A DNA stretch of 64,000 nucleotides from an uncultured Sphingomonas sp. (GTDB lineage: Bacteria; Pseudomonadota; Alphaproteobacteria; Sphingomonadales; Sphingomonadaceae). The DNA is taken from the NCBI RefSeq assembly GCF_934560975.1, contig NZ_CAKTFO010000004.1, positions 124,001-188,000 on the forward strand, given 5' to 3'. The position numbers and the translations under genes were made by a program. Under the pieces are notes generated by a model that saw only the letters and a list, made by a program, of their open reading frames with translations, was not told where the DNA came from and made no database searches. Position 1 is the stretch's first letter. The number at the start of each line of letters is the position of its first letter. Below are positions 8,607 through 17,524 of this stretch, in pieces.

Positions 8607-8952
8607 ATGGACCGTTTCTTCACCGCCGTCGCCAACGGCATCTCCCGTTTCACGGGTGATCCGCTCGCCTTTCTCCTCGCGCTCGTCGCGGTGATCGTAG
8701 GGCGTGACGGAGCCGATCTTCCGTTATTCCGATGCGTGGCAGCTGCTCATCAATACCGACACTACCATTGTCACGTTCCTGATGGTGTTCCTGATCCAGA
8801 ACTCGCAAAATCGGGATCCGGCCGCGATGCAGGCCAAGCTGGACGAGCTGATCCGGGCGGACCTTGAACGGGAATGTCAGGGGGATGCACTCGACACCCC
8901 GGGCAAGCCGCCGAGCAACCAGTCGGCCGATCGCCTGATCCGGCGCCGCTGA
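8607..8952 (+). pseudogene. Low-affinity iron permease family protein, disrupted by a frameshift
   Basis: The frame from ATG 8607 (MDRFFTAVANGISRFTG...) gives the first membrane helix of the low-affinity iron permease family and runs up to VAVIV at 8699. The family sequence then continues in another frame from 8700: GVTEPIFRYSDAWQLLIN, then the conserved TTIVTFLMVFLIQNSQNRD, ending at 8952. Adding two bases (for example TG after 8699) restores VIV-W-G-VTEP, with the expected Trp. Either the gene is inactive or the assembly has an error here. An alternative start is ATG 8595. If intact it would encode about 115 residues with two or three membrane helices. Confidence 0.8.
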
Positions 8953-8977
8953 ACGGGCGCTGCCGCGTCGCTCCCGC

Positions 8978-9007
8978 TTGCTAAGCGGCGGGCCTACACC
9001 CTATCTG
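8978..9007 (+). promoter_or_regulatory. Possible promoter of trxB
   Basis: TTGCTA (8978-8983) and TATCTG (9002-9007) are separated by 18 bases and lie 25 bases before the trxB start. They resemble -35 and -10 boxes of the main sigma factor. This is a match by eye only. Confidence 0.3.
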
Positions 9008-9031
9008 TTCGTCTGAACGACTGAGGTTGAG

Positions 9032-10018
9032 ATGAGCGCTGTCCATTCTACCCGTATGCTGATCCTGGGTTCCGGCCCCGCCGGGCTGTCCGCCGCAATC
9101 TATGGCGCGCGGGCGGGGCTGGCGCCGATCGTGGTGCAGGGAATCCAGCCAGGCGGGCAGCTGACGATTACGACCGACGTGGAGAATTATCCCGGCTTTC
9201 GCGACGTGATCCAGGGTCCGTGGCTGATGGAGGAGATGCAGGCCCAGGCCGAGCATGTCGGCGCGCGGATGATGTGGGACACGATCGTCGAGGTCGACCT
9301 GTCCGAGCGTCCGTTTCGGTTGAAGGGCGACGGCGGAGCGCTCTACGTCTGCGACACTCTGGTGATCGCAACCGGCGCGCAGGCCAAGTGGCTGGGCATT
9401 CCGGGTGAGGCGGAGCTGAGCGGCAAGGGCGTGTCGGCCTGCGCTACCTGCGACGGCTTCTTCTATCGCGGCAAGAAGGTGGCGGTGATCGGCGGCGGCA
9501 ACACTGCGGTCGAAGAGGCGCTATACATGACCAACCACAGCCACGACGTGACCCTGGTCCACCGCCGCGACACGCTGCGTGCGGAGAAGATCCTGCAGAA
9601 CCGCCTCTTCGCGCATCATGGCATCACGCCCTTGTGGAACAAGGAGGTGGTGCGCTTCGTCGGCGACCAGCAGACCGGGCTGACCGCCCTGGAGTTGAAG
9701 GACACCAAGACGGGCGAGACGTCGTTGTTGGAGGTGGATGGCGGCTTCGTCGCGATCGGCCATCATCCGCAGACGGAGCTGTTCGGCGGTCAGCTGGAGC
9801 TGGATGAAGGCTATATCAAGGTGATCCCCGGCACCGCCAAGACCAGCGTCGCCGGCGTGTTCGCCTGCGGCGACGTGATGGACAAGCATTACCGCCAGGC
9901 GATCACCGCCGCCGGCACGGGCTGCATGGCGGCACTGGACGCCGAACGCTTCCTGCAGGAGCAGGATTTCCCAGTGGCGGAGGATGCGCTGTCGCTCGAA
10001 GCGGTCGCGGCCGAGTAG
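9032..10018 (+). CDS. trxB: Thioredoxin-disulfide reductase
   Basis: A 328-residue flavoenzyme that uses NADPH to reduce thioredoxin in the cytoplasm. The FAD-binding loop GSGPAG is at residues 13-18, the redox pair CATC at 137-140, the NADPH loop GGGNTAVEEAL about 15 residues later, and the C-terminal FAD motif is in VFACGDVMD. Length and order match low-molecular-weight TrxB. The ATG at 9032 follows GAGG. A small gene starts 10 bases downstream and may be cotranscribed. It fits the window's other thiol genes (grxC, gor, oxyR). Confidence 0.96.
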   Translation: MSAVHSTRMLILGSGPAGLSAAIYGARAGLAPIVVQGIQPGGQLTITTDVENYPGFRDVIQGPWLMEEMQAQAEHVGARMMWDTIVEVDLSERPFRLKGDGGALYVCDTLVIATGAQAKWLGIPGEAELSGKGVSACATCDGFFYRGKKVAVIGGGNTAVEEALYMTNHSHDVTLVHRRDTLRAEKILQNRLFAHHGITPLWNKEVVRFVGDQQTGLTALELKDTKTGETSLLEVDGGFVAIGHHPQTELFGGQLELDEGYIKVIPGTAKTSVAGVFACGDVMDKHYRQAITAAGTGCMAALDAERFLQEQDFPVAEDALSLEAVAAE

Positions 10019-10027
10019 GGCGGTCCC

Positions 10028-10225
10028 GTGCGGACGGTATCGGACGACGTTTCCGTCCGGCTCTACCATCTGGATGACGATAGCGGGGCGGCGGCGACAC
10101 TGATCTACGGCTCGCTGGCGGAGGCGTTGCACACCGCCGCCCTGCAGCCGGAAGAGGTGCAGGCGGGCCTGTTCATCCAGACCAGCAACGACGTGGTCGC
10201 CTATCTCGATCTGATCGAGGACTGA
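10028..10225 (+). CDS. Small hypothetical protein (65 residues)
   Basis: A short acidic protein with a GTG start, 10 bases after trxB. The sequence begins RTVSDDVSVRLYHLDDD and ends VVAYLDLIED. It has no signal peptide or membrane segment. Its composition is protein-like (balanced hydrophobics, few Arg) in contrast to the shadow frames around it, and its frame ends with clean spacing. I do not recognise a family. Confidence 0.55.
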   Translation: MRTVSDDVSVRLYHLDDDSGAAATLIYGSLAEALHTAALQPEEVQAGLFIQTSNDVVAYLDLIED

Positions 10226-10377
10226 CGGCGTCGGCCAGACCGGCCTGTATCATCCACGAGCCACGCCGCGCCACCGAGCCGTTGCCCGTCCAAGTCCGTC
10301 CTGCTTGCGGGGTTGAATGACTCTCCACCCTGCCTCCCGGAAGCACCGGAATATGCTGTGGTCCGGAGGCGGCTGGA

Positions 10378-10413
10378 CCCACCATCACCTGCCACGATGC
10401 GGGTGATGGTGGG
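10378..10413 (-). terminator. 12-bp stem-loop downstream of the DAHP synthase gene
   Basis: CCCACCATCACC (10378-10389) and GGTGATGGTGGG (10402-10413) form a perfect 12-bp stem with a 12-base loop, 18 bases beyond the stop of the minus-strand gene. There is no T-run, so termination efficiency is uncertain. Confidence 0.55.
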
Positions 10414-10430
10414 CGTCCGGTACATGCGGT

Positions 10431-11804
10431 TCAGGCCGCAGCCTTCTCGCGCTCCCGCATCTCCTGATTGAGCATCTCGGCCAGGAGGAAGGCCAGTTCG
10501 ATGCTCTGGCTGGCATTGAGGCGCGGGTCGCAATGGGTGTGATAGCGTGCGGCAAGGCCCTGTTCAGTCACCGCAATCGCGCCGCCGGTGCATTCGGTGA
10601 CATTCTGCCCGGTCATCTCGGCATGGATGCCGCCGCCATGGGTCCCCTCCGCGCGATGCACCGCGAAGAAGCCGCGTACCTCGGCCAGGATCCGCTCGAA
10701 CGGCCGCGTCTTGTAGCCGTTGGCGGCCTTGACCACGTTGCCGTGCATCGGGTCGCAGCTCCACACGACCGGCCGGCCCTCCCGCTTCACGGCGCGGACA
10801 AGGGTGGGCAGATGCTGCTCGATCTTGTCATGGCCATAGCGTGTGATCAGCGTGACCCGTCCGGCCTCCCGCGCGGGATCGAGCACGTCCAGCAGGCGCA
10901 GCAATGCATCCGGCTCAAGGCTGGGGCCGCATTTGATCCCGATCGGATTGCCGACCCCGCGCAGATATTCCACATGCGCCGAACCCAGAAAGCGCGTGCG
11001 GTCCCCGATCCACAGCATGTGCGCGCTGGTGTCGTACCAGTCGCCGGTCAGGCTGTCCTGCCGCGTGAGCGCCTGTTCATATTGCAGCAGCAACGCTTCA
11101 TGGCTGGTGTAGAAGCTGGTGGCGCGCAGCTGCGGCACCGTTTCCGGGCTGACGCCACATGCCGCCATGAACGCCAGCGCCTCGCCGATGTGGTCCGCCA
11201 GCTGCTGATATTGTGCCGCCCATGGACTGCGGCCCATGAAGTCCAGCGTCCAGGCGTGAACCTGTTGCAGGTTGGCATAGCCCCCTTGCGCAAAGGCGCG
11301 GAGCAGGTTCAGCGTCGCCGCCGACTGGCTGTAGGCGCGGATCATGCGCTGCGGGTCGGGCAGGCGCGATTCGGGCGTGAACGCGATGTCGTTGACGTTG
11401 TCGCCACGGTAGCTGGGCAGGCTGACGCCGTTCAGTTCCTCCATCGGGGTCGAACGCGGTTTAGCGAACTGGCCCGCCATGCGGCCGACCTTTACCACCG
11501 GCAGCTTGGACCCATAGGTCAGAACCACCGCCATCTGCAGGATGACGCGGAACGTGTCGCGGATATTGTTGGGGTGGAATTCGGCGAAGCTCTCCGCGCA
11601 ATCCCCGCCCTGGAGCAGGAAGGCCTTGCCCTCCGCCACCTGGGCCAGCTCCTGGCGCAGGGCGCGCGCCTCGCCCGCAAAGACCAGCGGAGGAAAGCGG
11701 CCGAGTTCGACCTCGGCGGCATGCAATGCCCCCTGATCGGGATAATCGGGCATCTGCCGCGCTTCATGATCGCGCCAGCTTGCAGGGGTCCAGTTCGTCG
11801 CCAC
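10431..11804 (-). CDS. aroG: Class II 3-deoxy-7-phosphoheptulonate (DAHP) synthase
   Basis: A 457-residue enzyme that joins phosphoenolpyruvate and erythrose 4-phosphate in the first step of the shikimate pathway. It is of the plant/actinobacterial class II type: WTPASWR at the start, LLQGGDCAESF, KVGRMAGQFAKPRS, HMLWIGDRTR, GIKCGPS, ITRYGHDKI, VWSCDPMHGN and GGIHAEMTGQNVTEC are all family hallmarks, including the metal-binding Cys, His and Glu. The GTG start at 11804 has AAGGA eight bases upstream; the frame runs on into wecB without meaning. It links with aroB and aroK further along the window. Confidence 0.95.
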   Translation of the reverse strand: MATNWTPASWRDHEARQMPDYPDQGALHAAEVELGRFPPLVFAGEARALRQELAQVAEGKAFLLQGGDCAESFAEFHPNNIRDTFRVILQMAVVLTYGSKLPVVKVGRMAGQFAKPRSTPMEELNGVSLPSYRGDNVNDIAFTPESRLPDPQRMIRAYSQSAATLNLLRAFAQGGYANLQQVHAWTLDFMGRSPWAAQYQQLADHIGEALAFMAACGVSPETVPQLRATSFYTSHEALLLQYEQALTRQDSLTGDWYDTSAHMLWIGDRTRFLGSAHVEYLRGVGNPIGIKCGPSLEPDALLRLLDVLDPAREAGRVTLITRYGHDKIEQHLPTLVRAVKREGRPVVWSCDPMHGNVVKAANGYKTRPFERILAEVRGFFAVHRAEGTHGGGIHAEMTGQNVTECTGGAIAVTEQGLAARYHTHCDPRLNASQSIELAFLLAEMLNQEMREREKAAA

Positions 11805-11877
11805 GTCGTTCGTCCTTCCGCAACGGTCTTTCGCGGAAGGTGGCGGCTTAGGCAAGATACGTCGTCTTGGGCGCCGC

Positions 11878-13005
11878 CTACCGGTAATTGGCGTAGGAGG
11901 TTGCGCGATCATGCAGCGGGGCGAAGGGCAGGCCCAGCCAGCGGGTGATCGCCTCCACCATGCGGGGCGCGGCATCGCCCTTGCCATAGGGGAAAGCGGG
12001 CCGGCACATCGCCGCATGCGCGCCGACATCGTCCAGCAGGCGGATGGTGTTGCGCACGATGCGATCCGGATCCAGCCCGACCAGCCTGGCATTGCCGCTG
12101 GCGAAGACCTCCGGCCGCTCCGTTATGTCGCGCAGCACCAGGGTGGGCAGGCCCAACGCCGGCGCTTCTTCCTGCAAGCCGCCGCTGTCGGTGAGGAGAA
12201 GGTGGGCAACCTGCATCAACCGCACCAGTTCAGGATAGGGCAGGGGGTCGGTCAAGCGGATGCGGGGATGCCCACCGAGCAGCCGGCGCAACGGCTCACC
12301 CACGGCGGGGTTGCCATGTACCGGCAGCAGGATGTCCACGTCCGGACGATCGGCGATGCGGATCAACGCCTGCGCCAGGTCGGCAAGGCACGGAATGGCC
12401 TCGCGCCGGTGACAGGTGACCAGGATCAGCTTGCGCGCGCTGTCGTGCAGGGTTGGCGGAGAGCGGTCCCGTAACTCCAGCAGGGCATCGATGGCGGTGT
12501 TGCCGGTGACATGCACCTCGCCGCTGACGCCCACCAGATTGCCTGCCGCCGCCTCGCTCGGCGCGAACAGCAGGGCGGACAGATCGTCGATCTCGATCCG
12601 GTTACGTTCCTCGGGCCAAGGAATGCGGGGATTGCCGGACCGCAACCCCGCCTCGATGTGGCCGATAGGTATGCCGCACGCGGCGCCCGCAAGCGCCGCG
12701 GCCCAGGCGCTGGTCGTATCGCCCTGCACCAGCAGCAGATCGGGCGCGAACGCCTCGATCAACGACGGCACGGCGCGGGCAATTTCCTCCGCAAAGGCGT
12801 CGGGGCCTCGGTTGGGCAGGGCAAGATCCCCGTCCGCCGCCACCCCGAAATAGCCGAGGGTGGTGTGAAAGCCGGCGCCATGCTGGCCGGTGGCGACCAG
12901 GCGATGATGTATCCCGACATGCCGGCCGAGCAGGCGTGCGACGTGCGCGACCTTTACCGCCTCCGGCCGCGTGCCGGCGATCGTCAGAATGCGTCTTTCC
13001 CCCAT
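11878..13005 (-). CDS. wecB: Non-hydrolysing UDP-N-acetylglucosamine 2-epimerase
   Basis: A 375-residue enzyme that interconverts UDP-GlcNAc and UDP-ManNAc for surface polysaccharide synthesis. Two Rossmann halves are visible with family motifs: TIAGTRPEAVKVAHV at the N-terminus, VQGDTTSAWA, HIEAGLRSG, PWPEERNR, CHRREA, LPVHGNP, LTDSGGLQEEA and RDITERPE. All are in the expected order. No other polysaccharide genes adjoin it, so the product pathway (enterobacterial-type antigen, capsule or exopolysaccharide) is open. It lies about 70 bases upstream of the DAHP synthase gene on the same strand. Confidence 0.93.
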   Translation of the reverse strand: MGERRILTIAGTRPEAVKVAHVARLLGRHVGIHHRLVATGQHGAGFHTTLGYFGVAADGDLALPNRGPDAFAEEIARAVPSLIEAFAPDLLLVQGDTTSAWAAALAGAACGIPIGHIEAGLRSGNPRIPWPEERNRIEIDDLSALLFAPSEAAAGNLVGVSGEVHVTGNTAIDALLELRDRSPPTLHDSARKLILVTCHRREAIPCLADLAQALIRIADRPDVDILLPVHGNPAVGEPLRRLLGGHPRIRLTDPLPYPELVRLMQVAHLLLTDSGGLQEEAPALGLPTLVLRDITERPEVFASGNARLVGLDPDRIVRNTIRLLDDVGAHAAMCRPAFPYGKGDAAPRMVEAITRWLGLPFAPLHDRATSYANYR

Positions 13006-13031
13006 GACGCCATGCTAGCGAAGTCGCGGAC

Positions 13032-14492
13032 TTAGTCGAGCGCGATCCGCCAGTCCCACCGCAGGGGATCGCCGTCCATTACCTCCACGCCCTGCGCGAA
13101 AAGCGAATCACGGATCGCATCGGAACGGGCAAAGTCCCTGGCGGCGCGCGCCTGCTGCCGTTCGTCCAGCGACGCCTCGATCTCGGCCTCGGTCGGGCTC
13201 GCCGTCGCAGGGCGCAGTCGCAGTTCCGGCCGAGTGATGCGCAGGAGGTTGAGGCCCAAGGCGGCATCGAACCGCTCCAGGCCTGCGCGGCGATCCTCCG
13301 GCGACAGGCTCTTGTCGGCGAGCAGGTCGTCCAGGGCCGTCAGCGCGACCGGCGTGTTGAGGTCGTCGGACAAGCCCGCATCCAGCCGGTCGAGATATAG
13401 CCTGATCGCCGCCGGTGCGTCCGCCCCCGAATCGACCGATGCCAGCGGCAGCCGTTCGACCGTGAGCACCAGCCGTTTGAGCCGGGTCAGCGCCGCCAGC
13501 ACCGCCTCGGTCGAAAATTCCAGCTCGGAACGGTAATGCGCCGACAGGCACAGCAGTCGATAGGCGAGGGGATGCACGCCCGCATCGATCAGCGACTGCA
13601 ATGTGGTGAACCCGCCGGCCGACTTGGACATCTTGCCCTGCCGATCGACCAGGAAATTGTTGTGCATCCAGAAGCGGGCGCCGGTGAAACCGGGCGTGGC
13701 ATCGGTGCAGCCGCAATAAGCCTGGTTCTGCGCAATCTCGTTCGGATGGTGGATTTCGCGATGGTCGATGCCACCGGTGTGGATGTCGAACGGCTCCGGC
13801 CCGAGATATTTGAGGCTCATCACGGAACATTCCAGATGCCAGCCGGGCGCGCCGCGCCCCCACGGGCTGTCCCATTCCATCTGCCGCTGTTCGCCCTGTG
13901 GCGACCGGCGCCAGATGGCGAAGTCGGCGGCATTGCGCTTGCCCGTCACCGGATCGATCCGGCTTTCACCCTCCTCCGACACCGCGCGGGCCAGTCGGCC
14001 ATAATCCGGCACGGTGGTCACGTCGAAGTAGAGACCGCTGTCGATCTCGTAGCAATGGTCGGGCGCGATCTTCCCGGCGAAGGCGATCATGTCGGCGATG
14101 TGGTCCGTCGCCACTGACCATAGGGTCGGGTCGAGCACGTTGAGGTCGGCGAGGTTGCGCTTGAACGCGGCGGTGTAGAAGGCCGCGACCTCCCATATGT
14201 CCTTGCCGAGCCCGGCTGCGGCCAGCTCCATCTTGTCCTCGCCAGCGTCCGCGTCGCTGGTAAGGTGGCCTACGTCGGTGATGTTGATGACATGGCGCAC
14301 GCCGAGGCCCTTGAAGGCTAGTGTGCGGCGCAGCGTATCGGTGAAGACATAGGCCCGCAAATTGCCGAGATGGGCGTAATTGTAGACGGTCGGACCGCAG
14401 CTATAGACGCGGGCGACGTCGCCCTGGGCAGGGGCGAAGGGCTCCAGCGATCGGCTGAAGCTGTTGAAGAGGGTGAGGGGGGCGCCGTTCAT
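13032..14492 (-). CDS. cysS: Cysteinyl-tRNA synthetase
   Basis: A 486-residue class I aminoacyl-tRNA synthetase. The zinc Cys is in YSCGPTVYNYAHLGN, where HLGN (41-44) is the HIGH-type ATP motif. The second zinc region is in WHLECSVMS, with HTGGIDHREIHHPNE after it, and KMSKSAGG is the KMSKS loop. The C-terminal helical tRNA-binding domain ends near EVMDGDPLRWDW. Length and order are normal. The ATG at 14492 is the natural start. It is followed by wecB on the same strand after 26 bases. Confidence 0.97.
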   Translation of the reverse strand: MNGAPLTLFNSFSRSLEPFAPAQGDVARVYSCGPTVYNYAHLGNLRAYVFTDTLRRTLAFKGLGVRHVINITDVGHLTSDADAGEDKMELAAAGLGKDIWEVAAFYTAAFKRNLADLNVLDPTLWSVATDHIADMIAFAGKIAPDHCYEIDSGLYFDVTTVPDYGRLARAVSEEGESRIDPVTGKRNAADFAIWRRSPQGEQRQMEWDSPWGRGAPGWHLECSVMSLKYLGPEPFDIHTGGIDHREIHHPNEIAQNQAYCGCTDATPGFTGARFWMHNNFLVDRQGKMSKSAGGFTTLQSLIDAGVHPLAYRLLCLSAHYRSELEFSTEAVLAALTRLKRLVLTVERLPLASVDSGADAPAAIRLYLDRLDAGLSDDLNTPVALTALDDLLADKSLSPEDRRAGLERFDAALGLNLLRITRPELRLRPATASPTEAEIEASLDERQQARAARDFARSDAIRDSLFAQGVEVMDGDPLRWDWRIALD

Positions 14493-14564
14493 GGGGCCAC
14501 GCGTTAGCGCCTTCGACCACGTGCGTCACGTGGGGGTGAACAGCCGTGCTGGTTCGCCCAACAG

Positions 14565-14592
14565 AAAACGGGCGCCCGAAACCGGACGCCCG
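14565..14592 (-). terminator. Rho-independent terminator of the small lipoprotein gene
   Basis: Read on the minus strand, a 10-bp G+C-rich stem (CGGGCGTCCG with CGGGCGCCCG, one T-G pair) closes loop GTTT and is followed directly by TTTT (14568-14565). It lies 46 bases beyond the stop of the small lipoprotein gene and upstream of cysS. Confidence 0.85.
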
Positions 14593-14637
14593 CCTCCTTA
14601 TCCAACCATGCGATCCCGAAGGACCGCGAAAGCCGGC

Positions 14638-14862
14638 TTACTGAACGTTGTCGGCCGCGTCGTGCGCGTTGTCGGCAGCGTTCTCAAGGGCGTCCGAAGC
14701 CACCTCGTTCGAGGTGTTCTCGGCCAGATCCTCAAGGTTCTCGCCAGCGTTATCCAGTGCGTTCTCGGTTGCGTCGGCGGCGTTCTCCGCCGGGGTCTGC
14801 GAGCTGCAAGCGGCCAGAGACATCAGGCCGGCAGCGGCGAGAACAAAGACTACCTTCTTCAT
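14638..14862 (-). CDS. Small acidic lipoprotein with Asn/Ala-rich repeats
   Basis: A 74-residue protein. The signal is KKVVFVLAAAGLMSLAAC, with lipobox LAAC and Cys at residue 19, so the mature part of ~56 residues is lipid-anchored. The mature chain consists of loosely repeated ENAxDAxENA-type units (ENAADAT, ENALDNA, ENLEDLA, ENAADNA) with strong Asp/Glu and Ala content. It is probably a long amphipathic helix. It has its own terminator and about 240 bases of upstream DNA, so it should be transcribed alone. Size and acidity recall entericidin-like or stress lipoproteins, but no family is assigned. Confidence 0.75.
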   Translation of the reverse strand: MKKVVFVLAAAGLMSLAACSSQTPAENAADATENALDNAGENLEDLAENTSNEVASDALENAADNAHDAADNVQ

Positions 14863-15106
14863 TCGTGCTGCTCCACGTAATTATTCCGGGCCCGGCCCGA
14901 ATGCCGTCCCGATGCGCTCCATTAGCGTTCCGGAAAGGCCCGTCAACGCGAATTTCACGTTATGTGAATGCGACGTGACAGCTTCTGTTGCAACGCAGCG
15001 TGGCAGGAACCATGTTTACGGCTGCGCATTTACCTGTCCACAGGATGAATGGCTCGGGCGACGCGGAGGGTAGTTTTTCGCGGATCCGGCATGAAGAGGA
15101 ACATCG

Positions 15107-17389
15107 ATGACCGCAATTCCCGGTGGGTCCAAGATCAAGCGTGTCGGCCTGATCGGCAACAGCCCCCCACGTCTCTGCGGCCTCGCAACCTTCACCCGAG
15201 ACGTTCACCAGGCGCTGGCCGCCGCGTTTCCCGATATCGCCGTTGACCTCTATGCAATGAACGACCCGGGCAGCAACCACTCCTACGGGCCGGAGGTCGC
15301 CTGCACGATCGCGCAGGACGATATTGCGGACTATCGCCGCGCCGCCCAGGCGATCAACGACAGCGGGGCGGACGTCGTCCTCGTCCAGCATGAATATGGC
15401 ATTTTCGGTGGGTCGGCGGGCGCTCATCTGCTGAAGCTGCTCGACCGGGTCGATGCGCCGGTGGTGGTGACGCTGCATACCGTGCTGGAACAGCCGAACG
15501 CGGACCAGCGCACCGTGCTGGACGCGTTGGCGCGGCGGGCGTCGCGCCTGATCGTGATGGCTGAAAAGGGGCGCGAGATCCTGGCGCGGGTCCATGGTCT
15601 TGCATGGAGCAAGATTGCGGTGGTCCCGCACGGCGTGCCGGACCGCGCGGCCGTGCCCTCGGCCGAGATGAAGCCGCAGTTCGGGTTCGATGGCCGGCGC
15701 GTGCTGCTCACCTTCGGCTTGCTGTCGCCCAACAAGGGCATCGAGACGATGATCCGGGCGATGCCCGCGATCGCCGCCGCCCACCCGGAGGCGCTCTACG
15801 TGGTGCTCGGCGCCACCCACCCGCACCTTGTGGCGCGGGAAGGGGAGGCGTATCGCGAAAGCCTGATGGCGCTGGCTGAAGAACTGGGCGTCAGCGGTTC
15901 GGTGCGCTTCATCGACGGATTTCTGGAGCAGGAGGATCTGCTCGACTACCTTCAGGCCGCCGACCTCTACGTCACGCCTTATCTGAACGAGACGCAGATC
16001 ACGTCCGGCACCCTGTCCTATGCGGTCGCGCTCGGCAAGCCGGTGGTGTCCACGCCATATTGGCATGCGGCGGAATTGCTCCGCGACGGCCTTGGTGTGC
16101 TGGTGTCGTTCGGGGACAGCCGCTGCTTCGCCGAGGAGATCATCAGCCTGCTCGACGATGATGATCGCGTGCGGCGGATGAGCGATCGTGCTTATGCTGC
16201 GGGCCGTACCATGTTGTGGTCGCGTCTGGCGGAAGCCTATGTGTCGATCTGCACCGAAGCGGCACGGGGGCGGGCGATCCGCCTGCCGGTGGCCAATCGG
16301 GGGGTGGACCGGCGGAGCGCCGTGATACGCCTGGATTCGATCGAGCGCATGACCGACCGCACCGGCATGATCCAGCACTCGATCTTCGCGGTGCCGGATC
16401 GTAACCACGGCTATTGCGTGGACGACAATTGCCGCGCGCTGATGCTGATGCACCGGGTGGAAGGCGAGCAGGCGGCGCGTGCCGACCGGCTGGCGACGAT
16501 CTACGCCTCGTTCGTGCAGCATGCATGGAATGGCGAGCTTGGCCGCTTTCGCAATTTCATGGGCTTCGACCGTGGCTGGCTGGAGGCCGAGGGGTCGGAG
16601 GACAGTTTCGGCCGCTCGGTATGGGCGATCGGTGTGACCGCCGCCGAGGCGCATGCGCAGGACATGCGCCGCTGGGCACTGCACCTGTTCGACCAGGTGG
16701 CGCCGCACTCGCTCGAACTGGGCAGCCTGCGGACCTGGGCCTTTGCACTACTGGGTGCCGAAGCGGTGCTGCGCCAGCATCGCGACCATGCGCTGGCGAA
16801 GCGGATGGTGCGCGAATTCGGCGAGCGGCTGCTGGCCGAGCTGCGGCGCGAGCGCAAGGACGACTGGACCTGGTTCCAAAGCGTGCTGGCCTATGACAAT
16901 GCCCGCCTGCCCGAGGCGCTGCTGCGCGCCGGAGACCTGTTGGGCGAGCAGGCGATGATCGACGAGGGGTTGGCGGCCTTGGCCTGGCTCGATGCCAAGC
17001 AGACCAACAAGCGCGGCCAGTTCCGTGCGGTCGGCACCGACAGCTTCGGGCAGGAATATCGCGAGCCGCTGCCGTTCGACCAGCAGCCGCTGGAGGCATG
17101 GGCGACGGTGGATGCCATGCTGGCGGCGCACGGGCTGACGGGTGAGCAACGCTGGCAGGATGCGGCGTGGCGCGCGCACAACTGGTATCTCGGCGACAAT
17201 GACCTCGACATGCCGATCGCGACCACCGCCGACGGGGGCTGTTTCGACGGCCTGATGAGCGATCGGGTCAACCTGAACCAGGGCGCCGAATCGATCCTGG
17301 CCTTCCAATTCTCCTGCGCGGCCATGGCCAAGCTGGCGAATGTCGGGGTGGTGCCGGGCCAGACCCCGCTCATGGCGGCCGAGGCCTGA
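15107..17389 (+). CDS. GT4-type glycosyltransferase with large C-terminal helical domain
   Basis: A 760-residue protein. Residues ~12-390 form a GT-B glycosyltransferase: LIGNSPPRLCGLATFTRD at the acceptor loop, VLVQHEYGIFGG, LHTVLEQP, VVPHGVPD, TFGLLSPNKGIE, and the sugar-nucleotide region TSGTLSYAVALGKPVVST with PYWHAAELL. Residues ~410-760 are a second domain (DRTGMIQHSIFAVPDRNHG, YCVDDNCRAL, EDSFGRSVWAIG) that looks like an (alpha/alpha)6 toroid. It is cytoplasmic, without a signal. The start at 15107 follows GAGGAACATCG. The next gene on the strand is GH130-like; together they suggest synthesis and turnover of a mannose- or glucose-containing glycan. Confidence 0.85.
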   Translation: MTAIPGGSKIKRVGLIGNSPPRLCGLATFTRDVHQALAAAFPDIAVDLYAMNDPGSNHSYGPEVACTIAQDDIADYRRAAQAINDSGADVVLVQHEYGIFGGSAGAHLLKLLDRVDAPVVVTLHTVLEQPNADQRTVLDALARRASRLIVMAEKGREILARVHGLAWSKIAVVPHGVPDRAAVPSAEMKPQFGFDGRRVLLTFGLLSPNKGIETMIRAMPAIAAAHPEALYVVLGATHPHLVAREGEAYRESLMALAEELGVSGSVRFIDGFLEQEDLLDYLQAADLYVTPYLNETQITSGTLSYAVALGKPVVSTPYWHAAELLRDGLGVLVSFGDSRCFAEEIISLLDDDDRVRRMSDRAYAAGRTMLWSRLAEAYVSICTEAARGRAIRLPVANRGVDRRSAVIRLDSIERMTDRTGMIQHSIFAVPDRNHGYCVDDNCRALMLMHRVEGEQAARADRLATIYASFVQHAWNGELGRFRNFMGFDRGWLEAEGSEDSFGRSVWAIGVTAAEAHAQDMRRWALHLFDQVAPHSLELGSLRTWAFALLGAEAVLRQHRDHALAKRMVREFGERLLAELRRERKDDWTWFQSVLAYDNARLPEALLRAGDLLGEQAMIDEGLAALAWLDAKQTNKRGQFRAVGTDSFGQEYREPLPFDQQPLEAWATVDAMLAAHGLTGEQRWQDAAWRAHNWYLGDNDLDMPIATTADGGCFDGLMSDRVNLNQGAESILAFQFSCAAMAKLANVGVVPGQTPLMAAEA

Positions 17390-17524
17390 TCGGCCGCTCC
17401 GTTTGTCGCACGCGGACCTTTCGCAAGGCGGCGGCCGTCATTTTGCCCTTTGTGGGTAAAGCGACCGCGCCTAGAGCGGCGTGAGGCCGGACGGCCGACT
17501 TTCCGACAGCCCAGGGGTGTGTAC

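Noticed and set aside
14960..16708. Long antisense frame opposite the GT4 gene
   Set aside because: The sequence is low in real motifs, rich in His and Arg, and covers a gene with clear glycosyltransferase motifs.
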